A DNA stretch of 64,000 bases from Schistosoma haematobium. Lineage: Eukaryota > Platyhelminthes > Trematoda > Strigeidida > Schistosomatidae. The DNA lies in contig NC_067198.1 of NCBI RefSeq assembly GCF_000699445.3, positions 3,973,301 through 4,037,300 on the forward strand, written 5' to 3'. The notes under the pieces are model-generated. The model did no database searches and was not told where the DNA came from. It saw nothing but the letters and a program-made list of their open reading frames with translations. Numbering within the stretch: position 1 is the first letter of the stretch; the number at the start of each line of letters is the position of its first letter. Position numbers and translations under genes: made by a program. Shown here in pieces: positions 22,069 through 37,000 of this stretch.

Positions 22069-25000
22069 GTAAGTAGTTTTTACTGATTTATGTACGTTTT
22101 CTTGTATTCTGAATGAACTGACGCTTAGTGTAAATAGTTCTTACAAATGAACACAGTGTTGCACAAAGCTGACTACATAAATATCTACTTAGGAAATGAG
22201 TGTTACATCCACACTTGTTTAGTATTCCTTTAACCATTGCATTTCACTAGACTTGAAGTAATACAGAATGAGGACAGGAAAAAGTGTAGATGATATTCCA
22301 AACGAATGAAATTACAAATGATATGGTAGCAAAAAGACAACACTGTTGCCTCGAAAAGGCAGTGAGTAGGAGTTCCTTGACAGTGGTTGTTAACACGTGT
22401 CTACAAAAGAACATTTCGTGCGGGAGAGAGGACATTCCTTACCACTGGTCGAATCACAGCATTTTTCCTGTCAAATAAATGGGTGACACATATTCTCCCT
22501 GTGAACGTTTTTCAAACGTCTATCATGATACCTAATCGTCAATTCAAATACTTTTATGAAATCAAAACATAACTGGTTGTGGATAGCAGTACACTAAGAA
22601 CTTCATATTGCACATGCAATCAGACGATAGACTCACTTGATCAAGAAGGCTGAAGTCATGGTGTGACCTGTGGGTCCAGGATTTGATCCTACCATAAATG
22701 TGTATCAGTTCATGCTATAACATTTCAGATCATCACAACTATAGGAAATCAAGTGATCCAATGGCAGTAGGTAGTTTGATGAAGTGATCATTGTTATCTC
22801 ATGTGACGAGCTAGTTGGACTGAATTGGTTGGAGTAGTAGATGTTCAAGGTTCTTCTTTTTCTGATGATGGAGCATGATAAGACCAAAGTCTGGACAATG
22901 AAGTCCAAAGAATTAGCCACACCACTGTAGTGAAGTCTGTTATTAATAAAATTACTTTTGCTTGTACTTTAGATATATTATAAAATTGTTTCCAAATAGA
23001 AAGAAATATAAGTTATCAACAGTCCAGTATTAAATTGAGTAACTATTCATAGAAAGATTAGTTCCAAGTTATTGTAACTTGTGGTCACATGTTTGTTAAT
23101 TGTAACAGTCATTATGTATGTCTAACCCAAAATTCATCTCGACGTTATACAATCGAAGTCGATTGCCAGTAAACTCTAGACACTAGTTATGTTGGAACTC
23201 ATCACCAAAGTGTAGTCACAATTCTGAAACAACTGATCCTTCTTTATTGCTTAAAATGTTACGTGTCTCATCACTTCGTCATGAAGTAAGTGATGTTAAT
23301 ACTGAGCGCTTTAGAACAGAACTAATCTCCTAGAAGACTGAAACATTCCATGTGTACAGTTCTGTCATGACGTAAGCTCTTGAACCATCAGAATGATATA
23401 TTCCATGTTAAACTGTGACTGAATAGCTCGGTTTAAAATTTCAGTTTGTGACAATGAATAGCATGACTTCGAATGACATATCTGACTTCCTTAAGACTAG
23501 AGATTCATCTTTCTAATGAGTGTTAGTGAACACGAAATCATGAAATGCTTCCAGTTGATTACCTTTCATCATTTAAACATTTTATTTATGAATTTTAAAG
23601 CTGATTAATATTATTTTACATAATTAATATTTTAATACTTGAATGCATGATGTTGCGCACTAGTGACTAGCTTTAAGATGGATTTCATGGAGTTGTAGTA
23701 AGAAACTAAGACCATTGGAGTTCGATTCGTGTCAGGTGGAGACAGTTATCCAGTTCAAACTATGGAGGAAGAGTTGCGCAATATCATGAATCGACTAAAG
23801 TTATACATGGACACCGTTGTAGGCTGGCTCAATGATCAAGAGTTCAAGCTCGATAAGGAAGGTTCTGCGTTGAAGTCTCCCATAATAGATCGTTGATTCG
23901 CACTGCTGTGGAATCTAATACTAGAACAAAAGGGCCGTCCAGTGCTTCAATGGTGGTTTCGCTTAGATCGATTCATGAATTCAACTATTAAAATTACTAC
24001 ACTCTCCACAAATCCTCATTCTGATAATAATTAATATTCTTATACCCTTATATTTCTATATTTCTAATCGTAGAATGAACAGTTCACGTCAATTCTGATT
24101 ATAAACTGGAATAATCTTGATGAAATTGCACCATTCAAAGTGAATTAAACCAATTAACCACAATGATTTGTAATCTCAAAGTGTTTATTCACATGGATCA
24201 TTTACATTTAAGACAAAAATCGTCTCTTTCTCTTTACATGAAACTGTGTTTGAAAACAAAAAGTAATCACCAATACACATTGATATGTTCAAATGGATTA
24301 TGTTCTTTTTGTATTAATTGTGGTTATGGGGATTGGTGATCGGTGTAGGAGTAGGTTGAGAGGAAGGACAAAGCGATCGAACTGGAATGTATTTTGTCGA
24401 CTTTTGAATCTAAGCAATACCGACAGATCCTGATTATTGGTCTAGAGGTTAAGCATATTTGTGTGAAACATAAGATCTTAAGTTCGAGTCCCACGTGAGA
24501 GATCGTGCATGCACATTGTTAAAGAGTTTTATAATGGGATGAAATGGGCATCCAGAATTCCGAGGTTTTCAGCAGTGGTCTAACACTGATCGACTCATGG
24601 TTTCTATGAAATGAGTGATATGAAGTGTAGATTTCGTGGTTGAGGTTGTTATTTGGTTTAAGAGTAATCAAAGCACAATGTGAGATTCATGTTTTTCTTG
24701 TTTCGAACCCACTAACTGGATGTACTTGTGACTGTATTGATATTCTCACAGAGACTACAACCCAATACCTTTGGATGAGAATAACTGAAGCGTTATTCAT
24801 TGGGCAGCTGAGTTAAGTTTACTACTGGCTGATGCAATTCATAATTGAACAATCCTATTATCAATATTGATGACTGAATTTTGACCAGTCTGCTGTATGA
24901 ACGACTTGTAACATTGCAGCTATATTGGGGCACAAGATACACAACTCGTCAATGATTAATCACCATCCAATCCTCATTATCTACAATGGGTTAATTCAAA

Positions 25001-28000
25001 CCCTTACTAGTATTGATATTACCGATGTTCCACAATAGTTGTATTTCTTGACTCTGGGATATAATTCGTCTCCTTTGATAGAGGCTTTGTAACAGGGTTT
25101 ATCAAGGAAATATGTAAACCTCGTTAAGGCCTTCTACATGAAGAATATTGATCATGCAAGTGTTTATGACAAAATGTCATCGAAACTAATAACATCAACC
25201 CGTGTTTATCGAGGCTGTTCGCCTACTCCATTTTATTTAACTACTTCACAGACATTCTTCTAAAAAAAAACTCCTCTTCTAATTTTTCAGGGTCGTATCT
25301 GCGACCAGAAGATTCAGTCATCGCCTTTGGATTACAAGGGTGATATAGTTCTGTTTGGTGAAGACTGGTAAAACACAGTCTTCAGATCTTGAGGTAGATT
25401 AAAAGTATATTTGCGGTGCGTTAACTTAAGACTAATTTTTTAAACGCCATTACCGATGTTCAGGAATGAAGTAACTAAAGGTGACCTGGGAGTCTCATTA
25501 CCTCTACTGAACTGGTTGTCTGGAGGAATATGAGCATAGCTTCAGGAAATTTGCTGGTCTTTTACAAACTTGTATCGATAACAGAGTTTGTCTGCTACTC
25601 AAGAGATTAGCATACTGTTCAGCAGTACCTTTAACATTACTTTGTATCAATAATGCAGTTTGTCTGATTGGAAGACATTCGTAATTTACTAGCATTTCAT
25701 TAGAGGTGTTTTCAAACGATCATTGGCGTACATTAATACTACTGAATAGTGAGCAATGCTGAGAATAGTGGCAATAAGATAAGATTGTGAATTGAGAGCA
25801 ATTAGACTAAGATTATCGTCTTCTTCTTACATTACCGAAAGGCTGTTAATGATCACTAACTAAGCAAGATGATTTAAACATGTGTTGCATGACACCAGCC
25901 ACTATCCACCTACACAAATGGTGTCAAGGCAAGAACACCTTGGAATGCCACTAAGAATAATCAAACCGAAACAGTATCAGTCCATGAAATCACTAACGTT
26001 TCATGTGGGTCATATTGACAAATTCAGATTATCATAACTAATGTCTAGATACCAGATATTGTGATCCATAAGTGGTCACATTGATTGTTTCTCAACGAGG
26101 AGAGCTAGAAATTCCTGTTGATGAATAAATAGGGTTACTTTCAATAGCATTACAAAGTATTTCTAGTCATTTACAATTTGAAAAAGAAAAAACGAAATAG
26201 ACAACACAGAATAAACGGAGTAAACATTACTGCGATAGATTTGCCGTCATACAGTTAATAAGCTTTTTTTTGTTATAATCTACAGTTTTGAATAGATTTC
26301 GCTTAAAACTAATCGAATTAACCAACATAGTGTCAGTCAGTATAAAATAGTTGACGAAGGTAATTCTACTCATATTAATAGAGTGAATAACCAGAAAATG
26401 AAAGATCCCTATCGTTTCATTGGTGAAATGGTATCTAGTCCTAGGTGTATGTCATTTCAAGGTCATTTAAGAGTACACGGTAACAATGAATGTCGTGAAC
26501 AAATGCTAAATGTAATTTTATTTTTCAGAGTGTCAACAATTTTACTACTTAAATGATGATTCATAGAAAAAGAACGAGTTTCTTCATACTTTCTATATGA
26601 AACGTTGAATATTGTAGCTGAGGTTTTCTGTAAATTGAATTGTCATAGTGAATGTAAACGATGGTCTGTCTATTTCATAGTTTGAGAAAACAATTCAATC
26701 TAGTTGAATTCTACTCTAACATCAATGATCAAGTTCAGACTTAATGAGTGTACGGGTATAGTTCAAGGAATAATCAATCCAAAGAATTGTAAGGTGTAAA
26801 CTGTTAGTGAACGGATTCCAATCCACTTTTATCCTTTATACAAACACTACTCAGAATAAAACTGCATAAGTCTATGCGATATTGGATATTCTAAATTACA
26901 TCACTAGTTGTCATAGTGATTACAAAATAAGCCACTTCGAACTCATGGAAACGTATTAGCTGTTCACATGAGTTTAATTATTATTGATGAACTATGGAGG
27001 CAATGATGAATAAAATTTGTTTTTTTTCTTCTGAAAATGTCAAGTTATGATATTTCAGACGTTTGGTCGGTAAAGACTAAACTCAATTTTCTGTATAAGG
27101 CAGTTGATGTAATTAGCAAAGTTTGGTTTGCAATATTTGGCATAAATACAGTCTTACTAGAAACTGCTCAAAATGTTCTTATCCAAATGAATCATTCATA
27201 GAGTGATCAGATTTAAGGCAAAAATGCTTCGTTTAAAGATGATAACCTGTGAATTCAGGGAATGTAATATCAAATCACATTGTTCATGTTAATGTGACTT
27301 GACTTGTAGTAATCTCATACATGAAATGAAATTGTCAGATTCATGATGAGAAATGAATATGAATTAGATAGAGTAAGAGACAGTAATGTAATATGTAAAA
27401 TTATATAAATTAGGTACAAATTGGTAAATCGGTTGATGGTGGTGGGGGGAATGTTGAATAAATTTCCCAAGGTGTTTCTTATGTTTCAATAGTAATAAGG
27501 TGTGTGAATGAGTTTAAGCTTAGAAGAGGGTTGTACGAGCATGAATCGAATTATCTCACCGTATCACATACCTAATGATCATTCACCAAATAATCCAGAA
27601 GTTGGTAAAACGAGCCGTCGAACATACTTCTTCTTCTTCTTCAACAAGGTTTTTGTTTTCTATCACAAACAATCCTCAATTCACATACTGTCATTTATAA
27701 ACGATGCATTTTGTCTTAAATCTGACCACATTTTGGATGATCCATTTGGCAAAGATGATTGTAGACACTGAAGAGAATTTATTGAAAAGTATATTTTTCA
27801 TTCATTTATATTAAAAATTCCTTAGTGATTAAAATGTATTGATTATATCCCAGTGATATCGTAACGAGCAAAGAAGTGAAATGGGGAAGACCGATTGATT
27901 GTTTAATGCAAAATACATCATTTGCACATCTTCTTTGAATCGTCTCTTACAAGCTTCATTGTTCCTTCACTCCTATTGTTATCTTGATTACTTTCGGTTT

Positions 28001-31000
28001 TCTTCTCTTTTCTCTTCACTTCAATCCTCTCAACCTTCAGTTCGTAAACATCCCACTTCCGACTACTGTTACTTACTACTTATATCGACATACATTAGTA
28101 GCATACAACACATCTCCTAATATTATACATCAAAATCGAATACAGAATGTTCATAGAAGTCGGTAACTTTCCGAATTTGGAAGTAGTTTATAAAGTGATT
28201 ATGTGAATATTGTTGTTTAAAAGAAAAACACTGTCATATACAGGCAGCAGAAAATTTAAGTATGATCTTCATTGTTACTTCGATAAACTTAAGTTGAGTC
28301 AAATGAACCTTGATGAGAATCCAACTTACATTTTGTTTCTAACACTTATGTAATTACTCTTAATAGTTATTTACTTTAGATGAGTTTTTCGTTTGTTCTC
28401 TCGATCAATATTCCGTAGTACGTAACTTATTTCACAGTTTATTCTTCTATTCTACCCGATGCTTAACGTTAGTTTTCAGCACTTAAAAAAGGGTTCATTT
28501 TGAATTCCAATCAGTAATTATTACAAAAGTCAACGACAGACTAATCCAAAATGATTGTTTAAAAATGTATGGTTACTGTGTTTAGTAGGATTCTTGAGAT
28601 ATGGATTTACTAAGTGAGTACACTAATTGATCACTAAGCAGCAGTCAACGGTATGTTTGTCTAGTTCTCAGTGTTAACTTAGTCTCGAGTCCCTTCTGGG
28701 GCTACTGTCGGTCCCACGCCCGGATAAAGGAGGAGGGTCGGGCATGGGGTTAGCGACCCCGAACAGTCTTCAGTAATGATTGAATTCTAACGATCTAGTC
28801 AAAAAATACGGAATTAAATAACTTCTCGGAGGGAATACCGTGATTTGATTGGATTAGACAAACATGGAATGGATTTCTATTTGAGGATCAGTAAACTAGT
28901 GAATGTTCGAATATCTGAATGTAAACGTGTTTCTCTGTGACAGTGAATGAATTAAGTTCCAAGCCCATGGGGACTGCCAGTCGTCCCAGACATTTTCTAG
29001 TGATGATTTTCAAATATCTCAAAACCCATCTCAAAGAGGACTTCCCGCTAACTGTCTCTGACCACCTCATTCATAAATCGACAAATATGTTTTTATGGAT
29101 CACACTAAATTTGAAACCGCTTGATCACTAATTATTCAGTATTTATATTGTTATTCGAATACAAAATGTCCACGGGATATATCAGTGCAGAATTAAAATA
29201 ACCTCCAGTGCATGTACCTCCATTCTAGTGTTGATTCCTATCCTGGAATTCAAAACCATTAGTTGTAGCTTCAAACCCTCTGGAGATAATGGACTAAGCT
29301 GTTGAAACAAAAATTAATAGGTTCAAGTTCCGACGTGAACACTAACACTTTGATGGAGGTATATCCAACTAACGAGTCCCAAACTGTATTTCACTCATAT
29401 CTTGGATTACACTACCAACACTTATCCATTTTTACTTAACCACTGGTCTATGTATCGGAAAATAATGTTCTTGTTTTGAAATGACAATTACAAATAACTG
29501 AAAATTAGGCAGCATTGTACAGTATTTTCGTCCATGTTCGGTGCTTTTCAAAATTGTATCACAGTGATAGAACATTAGATCGAACCAAAAACGTTTATTT
29601 CACGTAGCTCTATTATAGCTTTTTGATATAATATGATTCATCTTGGTAATTTTCGGTCAGTGCGATAGACAGAATAACCATCGTCCATCCACATAAGCAA
29701 TAACTAGTTTCCCTTGCGACAACCTCTTACTAAAATGTCTCTGGTAATCTTATGGAAATTGGTCAGCAGTGAACATGCATCTGTTGGTATGAGAGGACGT
29801 TTATTGGAATGATTTCGTATTATGTGAGTAATAGAATGCGATTCAGCGATCCAAAGATATTGTAATTTCCAGAATATCTGAATATCCCAGATCCCTTCGT
29901 TGTAATATATCTCGAGCGCGCATTGCTAAGGGATCCGATACGTGGATGAAACAACCATTGTTTTTGACAAGTGAGTTTGTTTAGCCTATGACTTTAAAAA
30001 AACCTAATTAGATAATGATGGAAGAGACGGAACAACGAGTACCATATACAAATATAAATTCAACTATCGAACAGGTCCTCTTGAATCAGTAATTCCAACG
30101 AGTTCTGTCTGAAAATATTAACATTACAAACTTTCTTCAGCTAAGCATCTTATGAATGAGTGAGTACTCTAGAGTGGTTTCATACCTAGCATGCTATTAC
30201 TCAGTGGCGTGTACACACGACCATTCTGGAGGTCGAATCCACCATTGTGAAGTCATTAAACTCCACTGATTTATTATTCATTTGTTCTTGTATCCAACTT
30301 CAGATAACCTTTTGGTAGTTTCTTGTTGACACTTAAATATGTAGAATACGCAGTGGATCACAGAGGACCATTTAAGCAATATGATGCTTTGAGACGGTCT
30401 CCAGTAATTATTTCGTGATTTACAAACAGGACCACACTTATTTAACTTTAGGAAAATATTTTTTATGGAATTCGGGTTGGATGTACGGCAATCACCTAAC
30501 AAAGACAATGAAACATGGTCGCGCGACGTCGTGGATTATTTCAGGACAAATATTAAGACAGTTAGATACCGGCTCAGTGGTCTAGATATTGAGGGTTCAC
30601 GTGCGAGACTGGAGGTCCTTGGTTAGGTTCCTGAGAGTGAGGTCGTCGTAACGCACTTTCAAGGAGTCCTACACAAGGACGAAACAGCCTTCCAGTGGTT
30701 CTAGGGTGTTTAATGACGGTTGGTTTATGACTTCAATGAAATTTTCTACGGAAATTATTCGACTTAAAGTATCTGTTTTTAAGTCGATTTTGTGATGACA
30801 ATGGTAACTTGTTTTGTTAATGTCTGACTACAACCAATCCACGAATTTGCACCACCGTCTACAATTGTCTTCAGTGAGTTACTATCTCACAACAGACTCG
30901 GTTGAACTCCACTGGTCACGGCTTCTCACTAGAACTCCAGGACATACCTATTGAGTACCGTTACTAGGAAGAAACGACCGTCCAGGTTTTTCATGGTGGT

Positions 31001-34000
31001 CTATCTCTTCAATCAACTCATGTATTCAACTATTAAAGTAACTTGTATTGTTTATTTCTTTTTCCCTCAAAATAACTATTCCATTCAGATTGATTCAATT
31101 CAATGTGATCATGAATAAATTGTATTCACTTGATTGATATTTACTCGGATGCATTTTTGTCAATCAAATTATTGATTACTTCAACTCGGGGGTGGGGGGG
31201 AGGTCAAAGATCAAATCTTATAAACGAATCCCAATTCAATGAGTTGTTGCATCATAGTTGTATGATTACATTGACATTTAGTTTGTGTTATCAGTAAAAG
31301 TTATACAACTTCTGTTGTTCTAGTGTTTCGGTGTATCTGTTCTACTCAAAAATTAGAACAATCAAAGTGAGTAATTTTCTTATTTTCATGATTGTATACT
31401 GTAATCATCGTATTTATTAATTGAATCCATGAATTGACATGGTGATATGATTCAAGGGCTTCAATATAGAGTATTAAATGCAGCAGTGCTTAGCAGTGCT
31501 TACTAAAGGCTTCACGTTCGCTGAACGACTTGAAGAATTCAGGTTCGATCTCTGGTGGGGTCATGGATTGTAAACTGGCCAGAAGTCTCATTCTAAGAAG
31601 ATATGACCGTCTAGTGTATCCTGATTTATAGTGATAGCCAAGTTAAGGTCAATCAATAACGAATACTCGGTACACATTATTAAGATTCTTGACTTTCCGA
31701 TTGGAATTTCGCAAATACTTATTCTCAATACTTTTGCCCTCATGCTGAAGACGCATACGATGCTGGTACTTAGTTTATAAGCTCTATTTAAATAACGTTT
31801 TCATTTGGAATTGTATAACTGACCTATTACGATATATACAGATATATTCACCCCGCTTATACAATCCCGTCTCTTTACCCATAAATTTCGATCAATATAT
31901 TTGAGTAACTGTAATCCACAATAGATCTATCTAGGCATAAATAATTACTTGACAGTTTCCCTAAGGTTATGACATTGGATCACCCGGTTTGAATACCTCA
32001 AACAATACTAATTTCGTTTCATTATTGCAGCTCTGCCTTGCAGAAGCACTTCGCACGGCCACTCGTTAGTACCAGCATAGTTGTCATAAGTGATTTGTGC
32101 TAATGAATAATGTTAGTTACAGTGAATAACTGGCCAATCTCACAAGGAAATCAATTATCTTGCAAATTGTTGTTAATCTACTTTGTCAAAATCAGTGATT
32201 ATATTCATTTGGCATGTGCACAACTCTTCCTTTTCTTCTGATAGATGAATGAAATCTCTACAGCATCCATTGAGGAGACACAGATTATCCAAAAAACAAT
32301 CAATAACATGAATAATACTAGAAACCAACAGCACCAAATCACCATGATGGATGAACAGTCACTGAATTCTCTTCCGATTGGTATGAATCTGTCACAAGAA
32401 ATCCTTAAACTACTCCAGGCTTTATATGCCCTGAAACTACCAATTCATTCACTACCCGAAGAGAATAAAGCTACTCAAACTGAAGATCCAACAAATACGT
32501 CACTTATCTCAGGTTATACAGGACTGTCATCAAAATGTGTGAGTATTTCACAAATGGCTGCCAGTATATTCAGTTCAAACAGAGAAAATTCAATGAACGA
32601 CAGTCAAGAAAAGAATTCATGTCCATTTATTCGAGTTGTAACGCATAAAAATGGTATACTCGTTCATTTGGGCCAACTGGTCAGTTTATCTGAGGATCAG
32701 AAATCATTTATCATGCGCAATGTGATTAGTTTCGACCCGTTAAGAGTACATGAACGAACAATTTCAACATTAGAACCAGCGGAAATTCTTGCACTCACTG
32801 AATCCAAACTTCAAAGTCAACATGGTAAAAGGGGAAATTTATTGTCTGATTATTTACAAAATCAAATGATGTTCAATGCTTCAGATAAGTAAGCTTGCTT
32901 TTCAAGTATCTTCAATTTTGTCTTAATGTATGATACTTTAGTAAATTGTTGTTTCATTTATATGAACTTTCACTCACTGCATCTATGTGGTTTGACTACA
33001 CAACCAACTCCATTCGATGTATCCCAAAACAGACTAAGGCCGTCCAAATTCCCATCTCGTTCAAAGCTTCAACGAGAAAGGCACCTTACTCGGACTATTG
33101 TATTTTACGTCAGATCCTAAGTTCCAAACCTAAGATATAAGTTTTTTATTCCACTACTCCAAGATTTCTAATCAAATTATCATCGTTTCCTAATCTTTTG
33201 TACTATAACCAATATTGTTACTACCACTACTACTCTGGGGTTTGCCATAACGATTTCATCTTACTGTTTGCTAATGCGATGTGGTGACTTGGACCGATGT
33301 ACAGTTGTGACAGACTCTACGTTTTATATGACTGACTGATACACATGCATAAGTGGCATTAAAATGTATAACTAGGTAATTTTCGATACATTTGATTTAC
33401 AGTAAATTATCAGAAAGGGGGTTTTATAGATTTAATATTCATTTAATAAGTGAGGTCATAAGTTAATTGAAGCTAGACCACTACGGAAAACCTGAAAGCA
33501 CTGAACGGCCGTTTCATCCTAGTATGGAACTCCTCAGCGGTGCACATCCACGATCCCGTCCCCCACCGCAAGTTTCGAACGCAGAACCATTAGACCACTG
33601 AGTCGGCATCCAACGGTGTTAATGTCTAGCTTCAACCAATCCACGAAGTTGCGCCACCGTACACCATTGTCTTCAGTGAGTTGATATCTCACAACAGACC
33701 TGGTTGAACTCCACTGGTAACTACTCCTCACTAGAACTAGAACGTAGAATCCCATACTGGGACAAAACGGCCGTCCAATGCTTCCAGGTTTTCCATAGTG
33801 GTCTAGCTTCAAGTGGCTCATGATTTCAACCAGTGAAATTTCTAAAATCTCCACAAAACCCCTTCTGATAATAATCATCTGCTCACTAGTGACTGACTTC
33901 AAGAGATACTCCCGGAGTTCTAGTGAGAAGCCGTCTAGCTTCAATTGACTCATGATTTCAACCAGTGGAATTTGTTGTTATTGATTTTAAGTGCCATAAC

Positions 34001-37000
34001 CCAGAATTGTTCATAGCAGAGCAGTTGCTTACCTCCCCTATTTACACATAAAGCTTGAGTTGAGAATAATTCCCAGATTTCCATTCTTTCATCTTCGTCA
34101 TTCCCTTTGCAATGTAATTCAAACCATTTCTCCCTCATTGGCTCTCGATTTGTTAATTTCCATTCTCCAGTTGTGTTGATTTCATCCCTTCTTTTTGAAT
34201 AAATCATTCTGCTGACTGATTTAGCTTTACATAGAAATGTGTGCAGACAATTTAAGGTATATCATTTCTGTATTTTAAACTTTATGTAACCAACCTTCTG
34301 AGATAAATTCTTCGAGTGCAGTATTTATTGTGGAGACGATGAATTGCTTGTATACACTTGTTTCATCTATCCAGTGCAATTGTGTTAATATGTGAGCTGG
34401 CCAGAAGATTCAGCTTTAAGATTTTTTTAGTTGATGTACTGCCGTGGTTTGAAATGATTTAATACACCCCATAAGCCAGGTACTGCTTCGGACTGAGTAT
34501 ACCAAAACTGCAGGATGTGTGAAAACCTCACTTAGTGACATCACATTGACTGACTTAGCATTCGTTTTGACAAATAAAGTTTTTTGATTCTATGGTAACA
34601 TTTATTTTCATGAATATTAATGTACCGATGTAAAGAAAGCTCTCATGTTTATACACGTGCGTGTTTTGTGAATCCAGATCATCGTGTGAGAACAGTAAGC
34701 AAGTGAATATATCAGAGCAAAAACATGAGGGAGTGCACGGTCCATTACTTATCACTCCCAGTGATGTCCTTATTCGTTTAAGTGAAGTACGCGAGTTAAG
34801 CATTGTTCCAGTGATTCGCTTTGACCACCCTAAGCAAATGCGACAAGTCAGCTTGAAGCATGGATCTGAAAGAATAACTCAAGTCATGCAGTGTGGCACT
34901 AGTCAAGACGTCGTTAATACAAGTAAATTGTCAGAGAGTACAAACAAGCGTTCAGATTCATCATTACAGTGTAATGAGTCTACGGACATTACCAACAGCT
35001 CTAAAAGTCTAGATCCATGTGACGATACTGATCAATTAAATGAAGTGATGACTAACGGCTTTTCTAAACGAAAGGAAATCGACCAGGAATTTGGCAAGAA
35101 GACTTCACTGAGGAAAGGAAAGAACAAGGTGAAAGAGGAAGTTGAAAAACTAGAAAAAGGAAAAGGGAAGTCGAAATCTTCGATGAAGCATTTAGAATTC
35201 TCCGAAAATAGATCCACCACACAAATAAGCTGCAATAACAGTACGGACTGTAACAACAAACAAAGTGTCCAACAAAATCTACAAAAACAAGTCCCAGTAG
35301 AACAGAACAAAAACAATGATGCAAAGCCACTATCTGTACACAAAACAAGAAGACGTAATACATCTGCAGAAAGTAGGAGGCGACGAGAACGACGTCTTTT
35401 GAACAAGCGAAGATATTCAGAGGTATGTTTTTGGATTGGAGTTAGTTTTGTTTTTACATCAGCCATAGTTTTTGGTCGATTGATGGTTCCGAGTGTTACC
35501 TGAAAAGAATTGTGATTGTTTGCAGAAATTTAGAAATATCTATGGTAAACTTTTAAACGATTGTTGACTTGACCAGTCATTTATTGGTTCATTATTTTGA
35601 TAAGGGAGATTAATAGTATCACTAGTTATCCTCGATTTAAAGGCTCGAGATGGATTACCCGAACTTGTGTTTAGTTAAAATTGAGATGCAGTAAAAAGAA
35701 CGTTTCATCATGACCAGGTGGATTTATTTCAACAATAAAAGTAACCTAAAATACATTTTGAAGTACTAGACATTTGTCGTAACTAATTGTAGGAACTGGT
35801 ATGATTTAACAGTCTTTGTCGATGTTTTCTATATTTTGTGACCAGTGACCTCGCTTCGATTTTCTTGGAACTTGTCAGATCTGCATGTACCTGAGTATAC
35901 TAGTGATGATGTTCTCAATGAATTCACGTCTCACATCAGACACCATTATTAATAGACCTCAAGTACATCCAACTGACGATAAATTCCCAATTTTGTTAAA
36001 TCTTGTGCTTATAGAAAACAGTGAAATCGACTGCATGCTCAGTTGTTTTAATGATAGCCTATTAAATTAGCGTTGTTTAGCCCTAGTTACATACTTTTTT
36101 CAGTGATTTAATGTTTACCACCCAGTAACGGTTGTCAGGGTGGCATTTTCTTTTCATTTCGTTCGAATATGTGTTAATTGAAATGTGTGCTTAACTCAAA
36201 GGAATTTAAAACTAACATACTCTGTGATGTTTTCAAGCATTTAAATAAGAGTCGAGTGAAAGATATCAGGTTATTTTTCAAACGTTCATCTTTTAGATTA
36301 TTGAATTGTGATCCAATAATCCCCATTCCTAGCCTTAGTCTAGTCGACATTAAGCTAGGTGACTACACAGAGTGCTGACTGTTGAAAAATTCCATATCAG
36401 GGCAAAATGACTACATAACGCCTTCTAGTTTACGCTAGTGCTACATTCAACATCCATCCGTAATGAAAGTCGACCCACATAAAACATTTTTCATTTAACA
36501 CAGTTCCTTCTGTCAAGACCGTTTGAAGCATATTTGGAATGGTCCCGACAATGTAACTCGTACTATTGTCTAATTGTTGATTTTTTCAAAGAAGTTGAAC
36601 TTCTTCCATAGCCTCCAGGTGATTAGAACGATCTTTAAGGAGAGATATTTTTTAGAATTTCAGTATTCAGAATGATGAAATACTTTCTTCCCACTTCATC
36701 TAACACAGTGAGGAATGGTGAGGTTAGATGTAGGCTACTAGGTAACGACTGAAAATTCAATTGACGAATTTGTGTTGTTTCACCCACTGGGGCTTCTACG
36801 GTATACGTTCTAAATACAAAATTCACCACATAACCTGATATGAACTCCTGACTGGCGTGGAAGTCGGTCGGAAGCAAGCTAGGGGCTATTAAACAAACTT
36901 ACTGACCGTTGATTTGAGTTATGTTAGTAAGTGTTGGAATTCAGGCAACAACTGTGATCAGTAGTCAAAAACATGCAGCTGACAAGTTCCAAAAAGGACG

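Noticed and set aside
25298..25375. Possible short exon after TTTTTCAG (GRICDQKIQSSPLDYKGD)
   Set aside because: The acceptor is good but there is no convincing donor, and inserting it would end the unrecognised gene after 26 codons; part of the sequence resembles repeat debris near 34397.
27508..27771. 87-codon frame with a run of Phe
   Set aside because: The run is a CTT microsatellite; no other support.
33534..33953. 139-codon minus-strand frame
   Set aside because: Runs through two SINE copies in opposite orientation.
35032..35466. Two minus-strand frames rich in Cys, Phe and Leu
   Set aside because: Antisense shadow of the Lys/Glu/Arg-rich exon 3.
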